Shown here one piece after another: positions 7,564-15,659 of a stretch of DNA of 20,292 nt. Every line of letters starts with the position of its first letter. Within the stretch, counting starts at the first letter, position 1. This DNA comes from a virus: positions 1-20,292 of the IMG/VR virus record IMGVR_UViG_3300046829_000052. The stretch is one strand, 5' to 3'. Made by a program: the position numbers and the translations under genes. The notes below the pieces were generated by a model. It ran no database searches. It was given only the letters and a program-made list of their open reading frames with translations, and was not told where the DNA came from.

Positions 7564-8772
7564 TTAACTGTAAGCCGACAAATCAAATAGCCAAGCGTGT
7601 TTGCGCTCGTGCCGGATTTCCCAGCCGATTTGCGAGCGATATTCATCCGTGCGAGTTGTCGAGCCGTCAGGCAGGATGTTCTCGTACAGCTTGGTATCGC
7701 CGATGAGGTTGTCTCCGCCGCCTTGCAGGTAGCGAATCGCTACGCTAGGCAGGTCGATGGAGTAGGCATGCGAAGCGAAGTTATTGCCGGTGGAGTAGCC
7801 AACATCGCCAGTCCCCAGCCGGTAGTCATTCGCCAGCATGAATTCCCCAAGCGCCATCTCGAAACGAGCAATCTTCACTCCGAAAACAGTATCGCCCACG
7901 CGCGTGAGCAATTTGTTCTGAGAGTAGAAGTTGAGCGCCGAAATGACCTTTGGAGCGCAAAGCAGCAGCTTCTGCTTTTCTCCATAACGGAATGCCGTCT
8001 CTGAGAACGTGTTCCACGTGGTGATCGTTGCCGTGGTCGAGGCGTCCGTCTTGTTCGTGGCGATGCGCGACAAGAATCCCATCGTTGTCCAGCGCGAGCT
8101 GGGCAATGCCAGAGACTCTGAAGCGCGGCTCCACAAGCCAGCACCTTCGATTTCCGAGCGGTGCCGGATTAACGCTTTGACGAGCTGATACTTCCGCTCC
8201 CCTTGTGGCGCTCCGTACTGCTTGGTCGAAGCTGCGGTGTGCGTGACCTTGACCGGCGTCTTGAAGATTTGGGCGTAGCTGATCTGCACGGTTTTTGCCG
8301 TGTATCGCTGTTGCCCGATGTTGTCATCTTCCTTGAACGCCGATGCGAGAACGCGAAGCGAGCCAGTGGCTGGCACGGTGTCTGCTCCAGAGCCTCCGAC
8401 GCCTCGCGTAATGGTCAGGGTGTTGGTGGAAATGGCAGTGACGAGAAACACTTCAGGAGCGGCGGACGAGGACTGCGCTTTAGGCACAGCCACTATATCC
8501 CCTACTCCGAAGATGGTCCCATCCGCCACTAGGATGTTGGTTGCAACCGAAGTGTAATCTACCGTCTGTGAAGAGTATCCCCACAGTGAAACTTCCGTGT
8601 CCTCAACCCACTCAAAGCGCGGGCCGATGGTCGGCTGCTTCCTCTTGGCTGCGTTCGTGAGCACAAACAGCGGAGCCGCATCGGGTTCGAGCAATACCAT
8701 CTGTTCGGACACGTCGCGGACGTTGGTTGTGTCAGTTACGAATTGGTCGAAACTGCGTGAAACCTGTAACAC
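7564..8772 (-). CDS. Major capsid protein (SU10/DUF5309-like)
   Basis: A 402-residue protein. It starts at GTG with AAGGAG 7 nt upstream. The N-terminal region has RDVSEQMVLLEPDAAPLFVL and later FEWVEDTEVSLWGY, and the centre has QRYTAKTVQISYAQIFKTPV and an AASTKQYGAP segment, which match my recollection of the SU10-type capsid fold with a Gly/Thr-rich insertion domain (residues ~75-145). A C-terminal segment (YENILPDGSTTRTDEYRSQIGWEIRH, cited in part) looks like the capsid-forming end. Length, position after the scaffold-like gene and strong ribosome site fit the most highly made protein. It forms the icosahedral shell. Family assignment rests on recognition, not on a search. Confidence 0.85.
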   Translation of the reverse strand: MLQVSRSFDQFVTDTTNVRDVSEQMVLLEPDAAPLFVLTNAAKRKQPTIGPRFEWVEDTEVSLWGYSSQTVDYTSVATNILVADGTIFGVGDIVAVPKAQSSSAAPEVFLVTAISTNTLTITRGVGGSGADTVPATGSLRVLASAFKEDDNIGQQRYTAKTVQISYAQIFKTPVKVTHTAASTKQYGAPQGERKYQLVKALIRHRSEIEGAGLWSRASESLALPSSRWTTMGFLSRIATNKTDASTTATITTWNTFSETAFRYGEKQKLLLCAPKVISALNFYSQNKLLTRVGDTVFGVKIARFEMALGEFMLANDYRLGTGDVGYSTGNNFASHAYSIDLPSVAIRYLQGGGDNLIGDTKLYENILPDGSTTRTDEYRSQIGWEIRHERKHAWLFDLSAYS

Positions 8773-8790
8773 TCACTAGCTCCTTCTGCC

Positions 8791-9894
8791 TCAGAGCCGC
8801 CCGTGTTCCTGCTGGTATCGGGCCATCGTCTCATCATCAAACAAATCCTGATTCGTTTGGCCGAACTTGCTGGAACCTTGCGACTGTGAAGCGCCTTTCG
8901 ATTGCCCGGAGCCGAGGTTTCCCGCGCTTCTGCGGACATCAGCGCGTCTTGCGTTTCTTGCACCAGCAGCGGCAGCTTGTTGGAGCAACTGTGGATTGAC
9001 GTTTTGGCCAGAAGCTATCTTTGCCAGCATCGCGTACTTGCGCTCGGCGTTCTGCTGTGCTGGCAGAGGTTTGCCTTGACCATCGGTGAATTGCATCTCA
9101 TCAAACCCTGGTATGCGGCCAGCCGCCTCACGGAGTTTTGTGGAAAATTCCTTCGTTCCGTAAGCCGGGAGACCTGCAAACGACGGGTCTGAATTGCGAA
9201 CGCGGTCCCATGCCATCGCATGAGAACTGCGGTCGTACATATCACCGAATCCGGGGAATGCCTGGCTCAACTGTTGGGATAGTTGGGCTTGCAGCATGTC
9301 CGGCATAAACGTCTGAAACAGATTGAGCGCGTACTTCGACATAACCTGAGTGAATGCCATCGGCTGTTCCGCCTCGGGCCGCTGCCATGCCGCAAGGAAA
9401 TCCTTGTGGAATTGCACGGCAACTTGCGGGTCGGTGCGTTCAGTGATAACTCGCTCAAGATTCTGGAAGTACTGCTCTCTCGTTACCTGAGGGGCCGTCT
9501 CGCGGGTTGGTTCCGCTGGCTGCTCCGGCTCAGCCTGTTGCTCTTGGAACTGCTGTTGCTGCTGCTGAATCCAAATGTCGGAATTGATCTTGTCGTGCAG
9601 AAGCTGGCGAAACTGTGGGTCAGCCGCCTGCTCTGGTGACAAGTTGTACCGTTCAGCATAGCGGGCATAAACTTCGTCGGGAAATACCTTGTCCTGCTCG
9701 CTTGGGAGCCAGTTCTCGGCTACTTCCTCGACTTGTTCCTGCTGCTCTTGCTCTTGCGGTTGCTCCTGAGTCTCAACAACTTCCTGCTGTTGCTCGGTTT
9801 CGGGTTGCTCAACGGCAGTTTGCTGCTGTTCAGGTTCGCCAAGAAGCGATTCCGCAATCGCGTCTTGTGTTGGTGCTTCTGTTACGTCAGACAT
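8791..9894 (-). CDS. Gln/Glu-rich scaffold-like protein
   Basis: A 367-residue protein with a strongly biased N-terminal half (residues ~10-65 and ~110-130 dominated by Gln, Glu and Pro, including runs of Gln) that should be disordered or coiled. The C-terminal part contains short helical segments and a Ser/Gly/Gln-rich linker. AAAGGAG lies 6 nt before the ATG. Lying just before the major capsid gene and after the portal, with acidic and helical composition, it fits a head scaffolding protein that is removed during maturation. Scaffolds are poorly conserved, so identity is by position and composition. No protease motif was seen. Confidence 0.7.
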   Translation of the reverse strand: MSDVTEAPTQDAIAESLLGEPEQQQTAVEQPETEQQQEVVETQEQPQEQEQQEQVEEVAENWLPSEQDKVFPDEVYARYAERYNLSPEQAADPQFRQLLHDKINSDIWIQQQQQQFQEQQAEPEQPAEPTRETAPQVTREQYFQNLERVITERTDPQVAVQFHKDFLAAWQRPEAEQPMAFTQVMSKYALNLFQTFMPDMLQAQLSQQLSQAFPGFGDMYDRSSHAMAWDRVRNSDPSFAGLPAYGTKEFSTKLREAAGRIPGFDEMQFTDGQGKPLPAQQNAERKYAMLAKIASGQNVNPQLLQQAAAAGARNARRADVRRSAGNLGSGQSKGASQSQGSSKFGQTNQDLFDDETMARYQQEHGRL

Positions 9895-9950
9895 TTACTG
9901 CTCCTTTGCCAGTGGGTCTGGCTGCACCTGGGTTGGTTCCAGGGAAACTC

Positions 9951-10286
9951 TTACTTCGGTTGCGGCGCTGCGGGCGTATTCTTCGCGTTGAGCTGCGTCT
10001 GCAAATTCGCAAGCTGCGCCTGCAACGCATCAAACTCTTGGCGGCTGATAGACTTCGGCAGGTCGAACGGTGCCTTGAAAATCTCAGCCGGAGCAATGTG
10101 GTCATGCGGCGTATCGAGTCCCGCTACTTCCACGGGATAGAGAACACGCACAGCACTGGTTCCGGAAACATCTTGAGCGCCGACGAATCCCACCGCTTCG
10201 ACATCCGTCAGAGCGCAGACGAGATAAGATATAGGCTTCCCGCCGTCGTATGTGTTAACCCTGAAAACTCCGCGACTATCTGCCAT
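9951..10286 (-). CDS. Small structural-operon protein, unknown function
   Basis: A frame is open from further upstream, but the likely start is the ATG at 10286 with AAAGGAGAAAGCA just before it, giving 111 residues beginning MADSRGVFRVNTYDGGKP. The first ~60 residues look like a small beta-rich domain; residues 70-100 are a heptad-like helix (FDALQAQLANLQTQLNAK) and the end is Pro/Ala-rich. It lies between portal and scaffold; capsid-stabilising or scaffold-like helper roles are possible but no family is recognised. It overlaps the end of the preceding frame by 11 bp. Confidence 0.66.
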   Translation of the reverse strand: MADSRGVFRVNTYDGGKPISYLVCALTDVEAVGFVGAQDVSGTSAVRVLYPVEVAGLDTPHDHIAPAEIFKAPFDLPKSISRQEFDALQAQLANLQTQLNAKNTPAAPQPK

Positions 10287-10548
10287 TGCTTTCTCCTTTT
10301 GCATTTCGTATCTGTTCTTCTGAAAACCTTCGCAAGTCCTCAAGAAAATCTTCGTAAGCTTCTACTTTCCCGGCCAGCCGCGCTTCTTTCATCGTATCCC
10401 TGACGGATTGCCTGACAGCGGAAAGCAGCATCTCCGTATGTTCTTTTTTTGCCTGTTCAAAGAACGCTCTAAGCGCCGGGCTGAAAAGCGGGTCGTGAAG
10501 CGCGTCGTAAAGAGTCTGGGCCTCAGCGAGCCTTAGTAGGGCTTGGAT
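10276..10548 (-). CDS. Reading frame after portal with no canonical start (about 90 residues)
   Basis: After a TGA at 10552-10554 the frame is open to TAG at 10276 and encodes a sequence that reads like a real helical protein (LAEAQTLYDALHDPLFSPAL, later MKEARLAGKVEAYEDFLEDL). No ATG, GTG or TTG occurs in its first 39 codons; the first are ATG at 10431 and ATG at 10392 (the latter after AGGG). The coding-like part begins earlier, near the portal stop, in the +1 frame relative to the portal. Either translation starts at an unusual codon (ATC at 10546-10548, weak AAAGG upstream), or the portal is extended by a +1 frameshift at its CGC-TGA end, or only the 38- to 51-residue downstream version is made. 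Confidence 0.5.
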   Translation of the reverse strand: MQALLRLAEAQTLYDALHDPLFSPALRAFFEQAKKEHTEMLLSAVRQSVRDTMKEARLAGKVEAYEDFLEDLRRFSEEQIRNAKGESNGR

Positions 10549-12769
10549 TGTTCACGCCTTTCGTCATTGGTGTTTTCGGGCTTGGCTCGGGATCGTCCAC
10601 GCTCTTTTCGCTCATCAGATTGTCAGCATGATTAGAGGCTTCTGACATCTTCGCTATGCCCTTCAGCGTGTCGGTAATCTGCAATTCTTGTTGCGCCGCT
10701 GGATCTAATGGCTGGCCAGTGGCTGACTGGAATAATGCCGCTTGCACGGAGGCTGGCGGATCAATCTTCCCGGTCAAGTTGATGTTGACCTTGGGCGGCG
10801 GAGGAGTCGGCGGCTTTGGCGGAGGAACGGCCTTGTCCGCATCAATTCCACGAATCGTACTGGCATAGAAATGCGCCGCATAGTACGGGTCAATAACGCT
10901 TGGCATCTGTCCGGCTGCGGTCAGAAGTTGCAGCGCGGCGTTTCTGCGAATGTCATCGTCAACTGAAAGCATGGACATCGCCGCTGGCTCGACTTGAATC
11001 TCTTGCTGAAGTTCCATGAAGTCGAGTTTGGCTACCGAGGCTTTGCCATACCTCTGTGTCAAACCCTCTACCTGACCAGTATATTTTCCTGGAATTTGAT
11101 AGGGCTTGTAGCCTCCCTGACCATCCTCTTCAGGTTCCGTCTGTTGGAGCATAGCTAGTTTCTTCTCGCCAGATTCCTTCAAGTACCAGTTGAGCGAGTC
11201 AATCTCGAATTGCGTCAGAGCGTCCGCTGATTTAGCTGCGAGAACCGCAGTAGTAGCTGTCTTGCCTGCTTGCGGGTTGGAATCTGTCCCCGTCTCGACG
11301 TTTGTCAGGTTAGGTTCGGCCAGCGCCATCATCCTCATGGTCTGAGCTTCTTCTTCGTTTGCTGCAGAAATGGCCGTTCCAATCTGCGGGCTTTCTATCA
11401 TCGGCTGGAGAGCATCGGGGTCGCGCATGTAGATTATGCGCATCAGCACACGGTCTACCTGCTCATCGGGAATGTCGGTCCCAGTCTTAGCTTTCATCAA
11501 TGGCCGGAGAATGTTCGCTACGAGGTCGCGGCGGCTGCCTACAATCGCGTTATGCAAGAGCCACTGATGCCTAAGCAGGAGCGGAGTCGAATCGCCATAC
11601 GCTGAAAGCAGGTCAAACATCGGAACGAGTTCCGTGTAGCAGTACTTCCCGTACAAGTCCCACGGATACGGCATCTTGCCGAGATAAACCTTCTCGTTTC
11701 CTATCCACTCAATCCAGAACTTGCCTTCCTTGTCCTTGGTGTGGCATTCGAGAATGTCGTATCGCTTACCTCGCAGAAGTTTCGTGGGCCAAAGTGGCAA
11801 AGTCTGGCCCAGCGAGTTGGTGCGGAGGCGACTGCGGAGATCGAAAGGCTGCTGCTGATAAATAGGCTGCCAGCTCGGCATGTCGGCCAATTCCTTGGCT
11901 GCCTTCTCATCAAAGATAGGCTGCTCTTCGCCGTCATCGTCCATGTACGTCTTGGACAGCATCTTTTTCAGCCAGACATCCGATTCCCAATAGTTCTCGA
12001 CGCACCAGCCGGATACGTTCAGGCTTGCCGCGCCAGGCTCCATGAAGAAGTCGCCTATGAATACGTTCTTGCTGACGGGGCCTTCAAACTGGCTGATCTT
12101 CTGAGGAAGCTGAGTAGTGTTTCCGTACTTGGCGATAGCGTTTGATTTCTCGTCATCGCTCAGCGGGTCATCTCCGCCTGGCTGTGTGGCATCAAGAGTT
12201 CTTAGGTCTCCTCGGCTGAGTTGGTCTACGGAACGGAAGAACTGCTTGTTCTGCTCTACCGTGTCCCAATAGAGCTTCGAAACGCCCCAGCCAAAGGTCT
12301 GCGCTGAAGCTACCAGCCTCCTGTGCTCTTGCGACTCTCCAGACCTGTCAAACTGCAAGTAAGACCATGCCGTAAGCCGTTCACCAAGAGCGGTATCCCC
12401 ACCATCTGGCACTGTGTAATTGATTTGCGGTGGATTGGCCGTAAGCCGCGCCGTCTTGCGCCGGATAATCAGGCTGAGTTCCGGCATCGCTACGTTGGTA
12501 CGTGTCCTGTCTTCGACGCTGTTTCCTGTCTTGTCCGTAACCATGATGGGCTTGGTGCGGCACTTTGACGCGCGGAATACGTCCTCCCACATATCCCAAT
12601 AGTTGATTTGCATATAACGGCGGGATTCGTTGCGGCGGTCTAGAATGTCCGCGACGTGCGTGGCATCTTGTGAAGCCTTGGACTTGCGCTGCTTCTTTTT
12701 GCCCGCAGCTTCAGGTGTCTGAGGATTTTGCGGAGGGATTTGGGGGATGCCAGGAATGCCAGTGGACAC
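10523..12769 (-). CDS. Portal protein (P22-like size)
   Basis: A 748-residue protein. It starts at GTG overlapping the TAG of the terminase nuclease gene (TAGTG). Features include a Pro-rich leader, MQINYWDMWEDVFRASKCRT near residue 55, then a long helical and strand region with many Trp residues, and a C-terminal region with a Pro/Lys-rich segment (PPPKPPTPPPPKVNIN) before a helical tail. Size near that of P22 gp1 and position between terminase and scaffold identify it as the dodecameric ring at the capsid vertex through which DNA enters and to which the large terminase binds. No protease fusion is seen. The C-terminus may be longer if the following frame is reached by frameshifting. Confidence 0.85.
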   Translation of the reverse strand: MSTGIPGIPQIPPQNPQTPEAAGKKKQRKSKASQDATHVADILDRRNESRRYMQINYWDMWEDVFRASKCRTKPIMVTDKTGNSVEDRTRTNVAMPELSLIIRRKTARLTANPPQINYTVPDGGDTALGERLTAWSYLQFDRSGESQEHRRLVASAQTFGWGVSKLYWDTVEQNKQFFRSVDQLSRGDLRTLDATQPGGDDPLSDDEKSNAIAKYGNTTQLPQKISQFEGPVSKNVFIGDFFMEPGAASLNVSGWCVENYWESDVWLKKMLSKTYMDDDGEEQPIFDEKAAKELADMPSWQPIYQQQPFDLRSRLRTNSLGQTLPLWPTKLLRGKRYDILECHTKDKEGKFWIEWIGNEKVYLGKMPYPWDLYGKYCYTELVPMFDLLSAYGDSTPLLLRHQWLLHNAIVGSRRDLVANILRPLMKAKTGTDIPDEQVDRVLMRIIYMRDPDALQPMIESPQIGTAISAANEEEAQTMRMMALAEPNLTNVETGTDSNPQAGKTATTAVLAAKSADALTQFEIDSLNWYLKESGEKKLAMLQQTEPEEDGQGGYKPYQIPGKYTGQVEGLTQRYGKASVAKLDFMELQQEIQVEPAAMSMLSVDDDIRRNAALQLLTAAGQMPSVIDPYYAAHFYASTIRGIDADKAVPPPKPPTPPPPKVNINLTGKIDPPASVQAALFQSATGQPLDPAAQQELQITDTLKGIAKMSEASNHADNLMSEKSVDDPEPSPKTPMTKGVNNPSPTKAR

Positions 12770-13710
12770 TAGTAATTTACTCCAACGTGCATCGGCTTCC
12801 AGGTGCTAGTCATCTTCCGCTCTTTGATGTACTCAGGCTCGCTCATCGCCAAATATTTCAAACAATCAGAAAGGTGATTCCGCTTGCTCTGCGCTTTCCC
12901 AGTGGGGTCGCTGCGTTCCGCCATGATAGGGGTTAGCTGCTGAAAACGGTTCGTCTTTAGTTCGTGAATCAATTCTGGACAACGGTCTTGGAAGATGTGG
13001 AGCTTGCTTTTCGGCTTGAAGCTGCCATCCTCTTGTTCCACATCTCGCGGCTTCAGCCATTCGTTGACCTTCTCCGGCCCCGCCAAGTTGTCCTTGATAC
13101 AGTCCTTGAATTTCCAACCGCCAAGCTCCTCGAAGCGCTTCTGGAAGTTGTATTCCGGCTTTTCATCGAAGAAGCCCTGCCCCATCGCCCGCGCCGCATA
13201 GTCAATCACCCGCGTGTAGATGTCTTCGTCCTTGCCTTCGTTTTCGGGGTTGTCTGCGCTTTCAAGCCACTTGACCGTTTCGACGTACTGCTTGATTGAA
13301 AAACGGTTGTCATCCTCAGGTACGTTTCCCCGTTGACCGTAAATCTTCGAGGGCCATAACTCCCGATAAGCCCATCCATCTCCCCACTGGTCAATGGCGA
13401 GCCAAAGGGAAGCGTGCGGCACAACCGGGTGTGGATCAAGGGCGTAATATCTGGTCCAACTAGGAGGTATGGGGAAGCTGTTTTCGAGTGTGGCCTCTTC
13501 ATGGAGCTGGTAGATAAGCGTGCCAAGCTTTGCGCTGAAGTTAATCTCGTATTCTTGCTCATAGTCTGCCTCATTCGTCATCGCCGCCTTTTGCTTGGCT
13601 GCCCATTCCGCTGTCTTGTCCGGGTCCGCGCTGTAGTGCAGGCGGAAGATGCTGATGCCGTGCTGGTTGCGCCAAGTCTGAACGCCTTGATGCGGGAACT
13701 CGATGTTCAC
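12769..13710 (-). CDS. terL: Large terminase, C-terminal part (end of ATPase domain plus nuclease)
   Basis: A 313-residue protein. It starts at GTG, overlapping the previous stop as GTGA. The first 65 residues (TWRNQHGISIFRLHYSADPD, then a YEQEYEINF segment) correspond to the last part of a terminase ATPase domain. The RNase H-like nuclease follows, with Asp92 in YALDPHP, Asp170 in RVIDYAARAM and Asp282 in HLSDCLKYL as the likely metal-binding triad. It therefore lacks Walker A and Walker B, which lie in the separate gene at 16657-17337; together they make about 539 residues, a full terminase. In-frame sequence upstream contains stops within 60-80 bp and no terminase-like residues, so it must be translated separately. 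It would cut and help drive DNA into the portal with the other piece. Confidence 0.88.
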   Translation of the reverse strand: MNIEFPHQGVQTWRNQHGISIFRLHYSADPDKTAEWAAKQKAAMTNEADYEQEYEINFSAKLGTLIYQLHEEATLENSFPIPPSWTRYYALDPHPVVPHASLWLAIDQWGDGWAYRELWPSKIYGQRGNVPEDDNRFSIKQYVETVKWLESADNPENEGKDEDIYTRVIDYAARAMGQGFFDEKPEYNFQKRFEELGGWKFKDCIKDNLAGPEKVNEWLKPRDVEQEDGSFKPKSKLHIFQDRCPELIHELKTNRFQQLTPIMAERSDPTGKAQSKRNHLSDCLKYLAMSEPEYIKERKMTSTWKPMHVGVNY

Positions 13711-13883
13711 GAGCCAGTGATGATGCCGTGTTGCACGACCGCTGCGGTAACATGCTGGCTTAAGTCGGCGTCAGCCGTTTTAGCCGCTGCCACTGCGTTG
13801 GCTTCCGTGGTGGCGCTGACTACGACAGCCTTGGCTGCGGTGCCACGCTTGCTGATATAAGTCACTCGATAAAGGTCTGCCAT
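13707..13883 (-). CDS. 58-residue protein, unknown function
   Basis: The start at ATG 13883 has GGAG 6 nt upstream, formed by the last codons of the preceding gene. It reads MADLYRVTYISKRGT and then an Ala/Val-rich helical stretch (SATTEANAVAAAKTAD), ending HGIITGS. The stop overlaps the GTG of the terminase nuclease gene, so it couples translation into that gene. No family recognised; the small beta-then-helix layout resembles short phage head or tail accessory proteins. Confidence 0.65.
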   Translation of the reverse strand: MADLYRVTYISKRGTAAKAVVVSATTEANAVAAAKTADADLSQHVTAAVVQHGIITGS

Positions 13884-13884
13884 G

Positions 13885-14289
13885 TCACTCTCCGTAAAAA
13901 GCTGAACCAAGCCCCTTGCGCTTCGGCTTGGTTGTTGCTACCGGTCCCAATCCCGGCAAAGACTGCCCTACTTGCCTATTCGCTAGATTCGCCATTGCGC
14001 TGTTCTGAACAGGCAGGAAACTACCCGCTGCTGGCGCTCCGCCTCCTGCTTTGACTCGCGCCATGCTCGCCTGCACAGGAGCCGTATGAGCACTTGCCCC
14101 CATGAGCTGAGACTTCGAGTTTCGTGGCCGAGGTGCAACCTGACCAGCACCCCTATGCGCTTCATTCGTCGTTTTGTTGTGCCCACCCTTTTCAGGCATA
14201 TTCATAAATGGGCGGTTGCCGCTGTAATCTCCAGGGATTGCCCCTGTCTCAGCCGCTGGAACCCCTGATCGTGTGCGTTTATTCGCCAT
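13885..14289 (-). CDS. Disordered basic protein ending SAFYGE
   Basis: The sequence is open upstream, but the ATG at 14289, overlapping the previous stop, gives 134 residues starting MANKRTRSGVPAAETG. It is rich in Ala, Gly, Pro, Asn, Lys and Arg, with no clear fold: mostly disordered. A Lys/Arg patch (KPKRK) precedes the C-terminal SAFYGE tail, shared with two other genes of the block. The codons for that tail (TTT TAC GGA GAG) also serve as the ribosome site for the next gene. Function unknown; virion or DNA-associated protein is possible. Confidence 0.68.
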   Translation of the reverse strand: MANKRTRSGVPAAETGAIPGDYSGNRPFMNMPEKGGHNKTTNEAHRGAGQVAPRPRNSKSQLMGASAHTAPVQASMARVKAGGGAPAAGSFLPVQNSAMANLANRQVGQSLPGLGPVATTKPKRKGLGSAFYGE

Positions 14290-14680
14290 AGAAACTCGCA
14301 TTTCTGCGGGAAGGGAATCCCGCGCCATTCGGTCTGTGTTTCTTAGGGAATTGTGTGCCCATCCGGCCATTGACCTGACCACTCTGATTCGGGAGCTTTG
14401 AGTACCCTACCGCTCCGCCAGATGGCAAAGCCCTTGCGCCAGGAGAAGAGTGTTGGAGGTTGGCGTATGGCTTGCTCACTGGCCCAGGTTGTGCTCCCTT
14501 CGGCCCTTTGTTCGCCGAAGTAGTCGCTGCCCCACCAGTATTATTGAATGGCTGTGTAGCTCGTCCTTTCAGACGCTTCTCCAAATCCAGCGACGTTTCC
14601 TTGGCATCGTTCAATATTGGCGCTTTAGGCGTCATCGCTGTCTTGGAGCCGGTTATCGGCATCCCGCGAACCTTTTTCAT
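14279..14680 (-). CDS. Disordered Gly/Pro-rich protein ending ASFYGE
   Basis: A 133-residue protein. It starts at ATG with GGAG 8 nt upstream and overlaps the phosphatase stop by 4 bp (ATGA). It contains Lys/Arg with many Gly, Pro, Ser and Asn, no hydrophobic core, and a C-terminus RRNASFYGE that matches the tail of its neighbours. Probably intrinsically disordered; likely related in design to the following gene, with which it overlaps by 11 bp. No recognised family. Confidence 0.68.
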   Translation of the reverse strand: MKKVRGMPITGSKTAMTPKAPILNDAKETSLDLEKRLKGRATQPFNNTGGAATTSANKGPKGAQPGPVSKPYANLQHSSPGARALPSGGAVGYSKLPNQSGQVNGRMGTQFPKKHRPNGAGFPSRRNASFYGE

Positions 14681-15204
14681 AGTTCTATCTCCTTCACTTC
14701 TCCTGCTTTACCACCAACCATCGGAACCTTGGCCGCGTTTCCGCCCTTCTTTACATAATCATGGGCTAAACTGTGCTGCGAATGCCCAACAATCGCTTCT
14801 CCTGGCTTTACGGTCTTCATAAACTTGCTATACCGAGTCAATACGGCGTTCTTCGACTCACCGCCAGGAACCGGCCGATCGGGACGCGAGCTGAAGAAGT
14901 CCAGCAGCGGCTTGATTGAAGCTGTCTTTGCCCCGCTCATGCTGCCCAGCTTCCACGGCTCAAGCTCGGAATGGACCTCAACCGGTGCTCCTGTGGCCTT
15001 GCTGATATGCTTGGCTGTCTCTAAAGCTCGTTGTCGCGGGGAACTGTGAATCTTCGTGATTCCCTTGCCCTTTAGTCCTTTGGCGATGCTTTTGGCCTTG
15101 TAGCGCCCTGATTCGCTGAGTGGTGGGTCAAGGTGCCCGTGGATGCGCCCTTCACGGTCTAATTTTGTCTCTGGGTGGGTAATGAGCCACGCTTTATGTG
15201 CCAT
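14677..15204 (-). CDS. Histidine phosphatase (phosphoglycerate mutase-like) with altered RHG motif
   Basis: A 175-residue protein. The usual first motif RHG is THP here (His10 in WLITHPET), keeping the phosphate-accepting His but losing its neighbouring Arg. Other family marks are present: SSPRQRALETA with Arg59, an acidic ELEPWKLGSMSG near 80-91, and VGHSQ with His141. The family removes phosphate from small molecules, nucleotides or proteins in the cytoplasm. Whether the Thr-for-Arg change leaves activity is uncertain. It overlaps both neighbours by 4-11 bp within the block between the terminase halves. Substrate unknown. Confidence 0.82.
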   Translation of the reverse strand: MAHKAWLITHPETKLDREGRIHGHLDPPLSESGRYKAKSIAKGLKGKGITKIHSSPRQRALETAKHISKATGAPVEVHSELEPWKLGSMSGAKTASIKPLLDFFSSRPDRPVPGGESKNAVLTRYSKFMKTVKPGEAIVGHSQHSLAHDYVKKGGNAAKVPMVGGKAGEVKEIEL

Positions 15205-15352
15205 AGAACGCTGATTTCTTAGGCTTTACCTTCTCAGGCAGCTTTTTCCTCTTTGTTGCTTGGTCCCACTCTTTGACGCCAGCCTCGCCAAGCGCCTTGT
15301 GGCCTGACGGACTATTCACCCAGCGCAACTGAGCCTTGCTCTTAGCTGGCAT
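15194..15352 (-). CDS. Small basic protein ending SAFYGT
   Basis: Too short to be obvious, but clear: ATG at 15352 overlaps the previous stop (TAATG), and the TAA lies inside the next gene's start. It encodes 52 residues beginning MPAKSKAQLRWVNSPSGHKA and ending in a Lys-rich LPEKVKPKKSAFYGT. Similar MPAKSKAQ-starting phage proteins are familiar as unknown small basic proteins. The C-terminal FYG tail follows a basic patch, as in two later genes. Likely nucleic acid-binding or virion-associated; function unknown. Confidence 0.7.
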   Translation of the reverse strand: MPAKSKAQLRWVNSPSGHKALGEAGVKEWDQATKRKKLPEKVKPKKSAFYGT

Positions 15353-15555
15353 TAGAATTGCCTAGCGCCGCGTTCCTTGACATACTCACAGGTTCCGCAG
15401 GAGAACAGTTTAACTCCCTTGTCAGGCTCAAACAGGTTGCAACAGCCGAGACGCTTGCTGATACCGCCAGAGACCTTGACCCGCACGCAGTCGCCATCTT
15501 TCTGAGCACCGGGCAACTCCATGTAGCCTGCAATCTTAGAGTCAACGCGGTCCAC
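15352..15555 (-). CDS. Small Cys-rich protein, possible zinc or Fe-S site
   Basis: A 67-residue version starts at GTG 15555 with no good ribosome site; an internal ATG (about 11 codons later) is an alternative. Key residues are DGDCVRVKV, RLGCCNLFEP and FSCGTCEYVKE, giving five Cys in a C-x(n)-CC-x(n)-CxxC arrangement that suggests a metal site. The stop overlaps the next start. No recognised family or role. Confidence 0.6.
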   Translation of the reverse strand: MDRVDSKIAGYMELPGAQKDGDCVRVKVSGGISKRLGCCNLFEPDKGVKLFSCGTCEYVKERGARQF

Positions 15556-15640
15556 TCAGGCACCATTGGATTGCTTCTTCCCAAGAGTTGAAGCGAATCA
15601 TCGTCCTCCCGCGCGGTGACATCGCGCACCATAGGCCCAT
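15542..15640 (-). CDS. Possible micro-gene filling the gap before the Cys-rich gene
   Basis: In 15556-15659 no large gene is present. One minus-strand frame encodes MIRFNSWEEAIQWCLSGPR from ATG 15601, with GGGAGG only 3 nt before it, or 32 residues from ATG 15640. It overlaps the next start by a few bases, as do true neighbours here. The evidence is weak: short length and poor spacing. Confidence 0.25.
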   Translation of the reverse strand: MGLWCAMSPRGRTMIRFNSWEEAIQWCLSGPR

Positions 15641-15659
15641 CAGCTTGAATACACTCCAC

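Noticed and set aside
9615-10403. 262-residue plus-strand frame
   Set aside because: Antisense to scaffold and small structural genes; the composition (Leu, Arg) reflects the opposite-strand coding rather than a protein.
15342-15659. 105-residue minus-strand frame
   Set aside because: It overlaps the Cys-rich gene in another frame; the Ser/Leu-rich text looks like a shadow.
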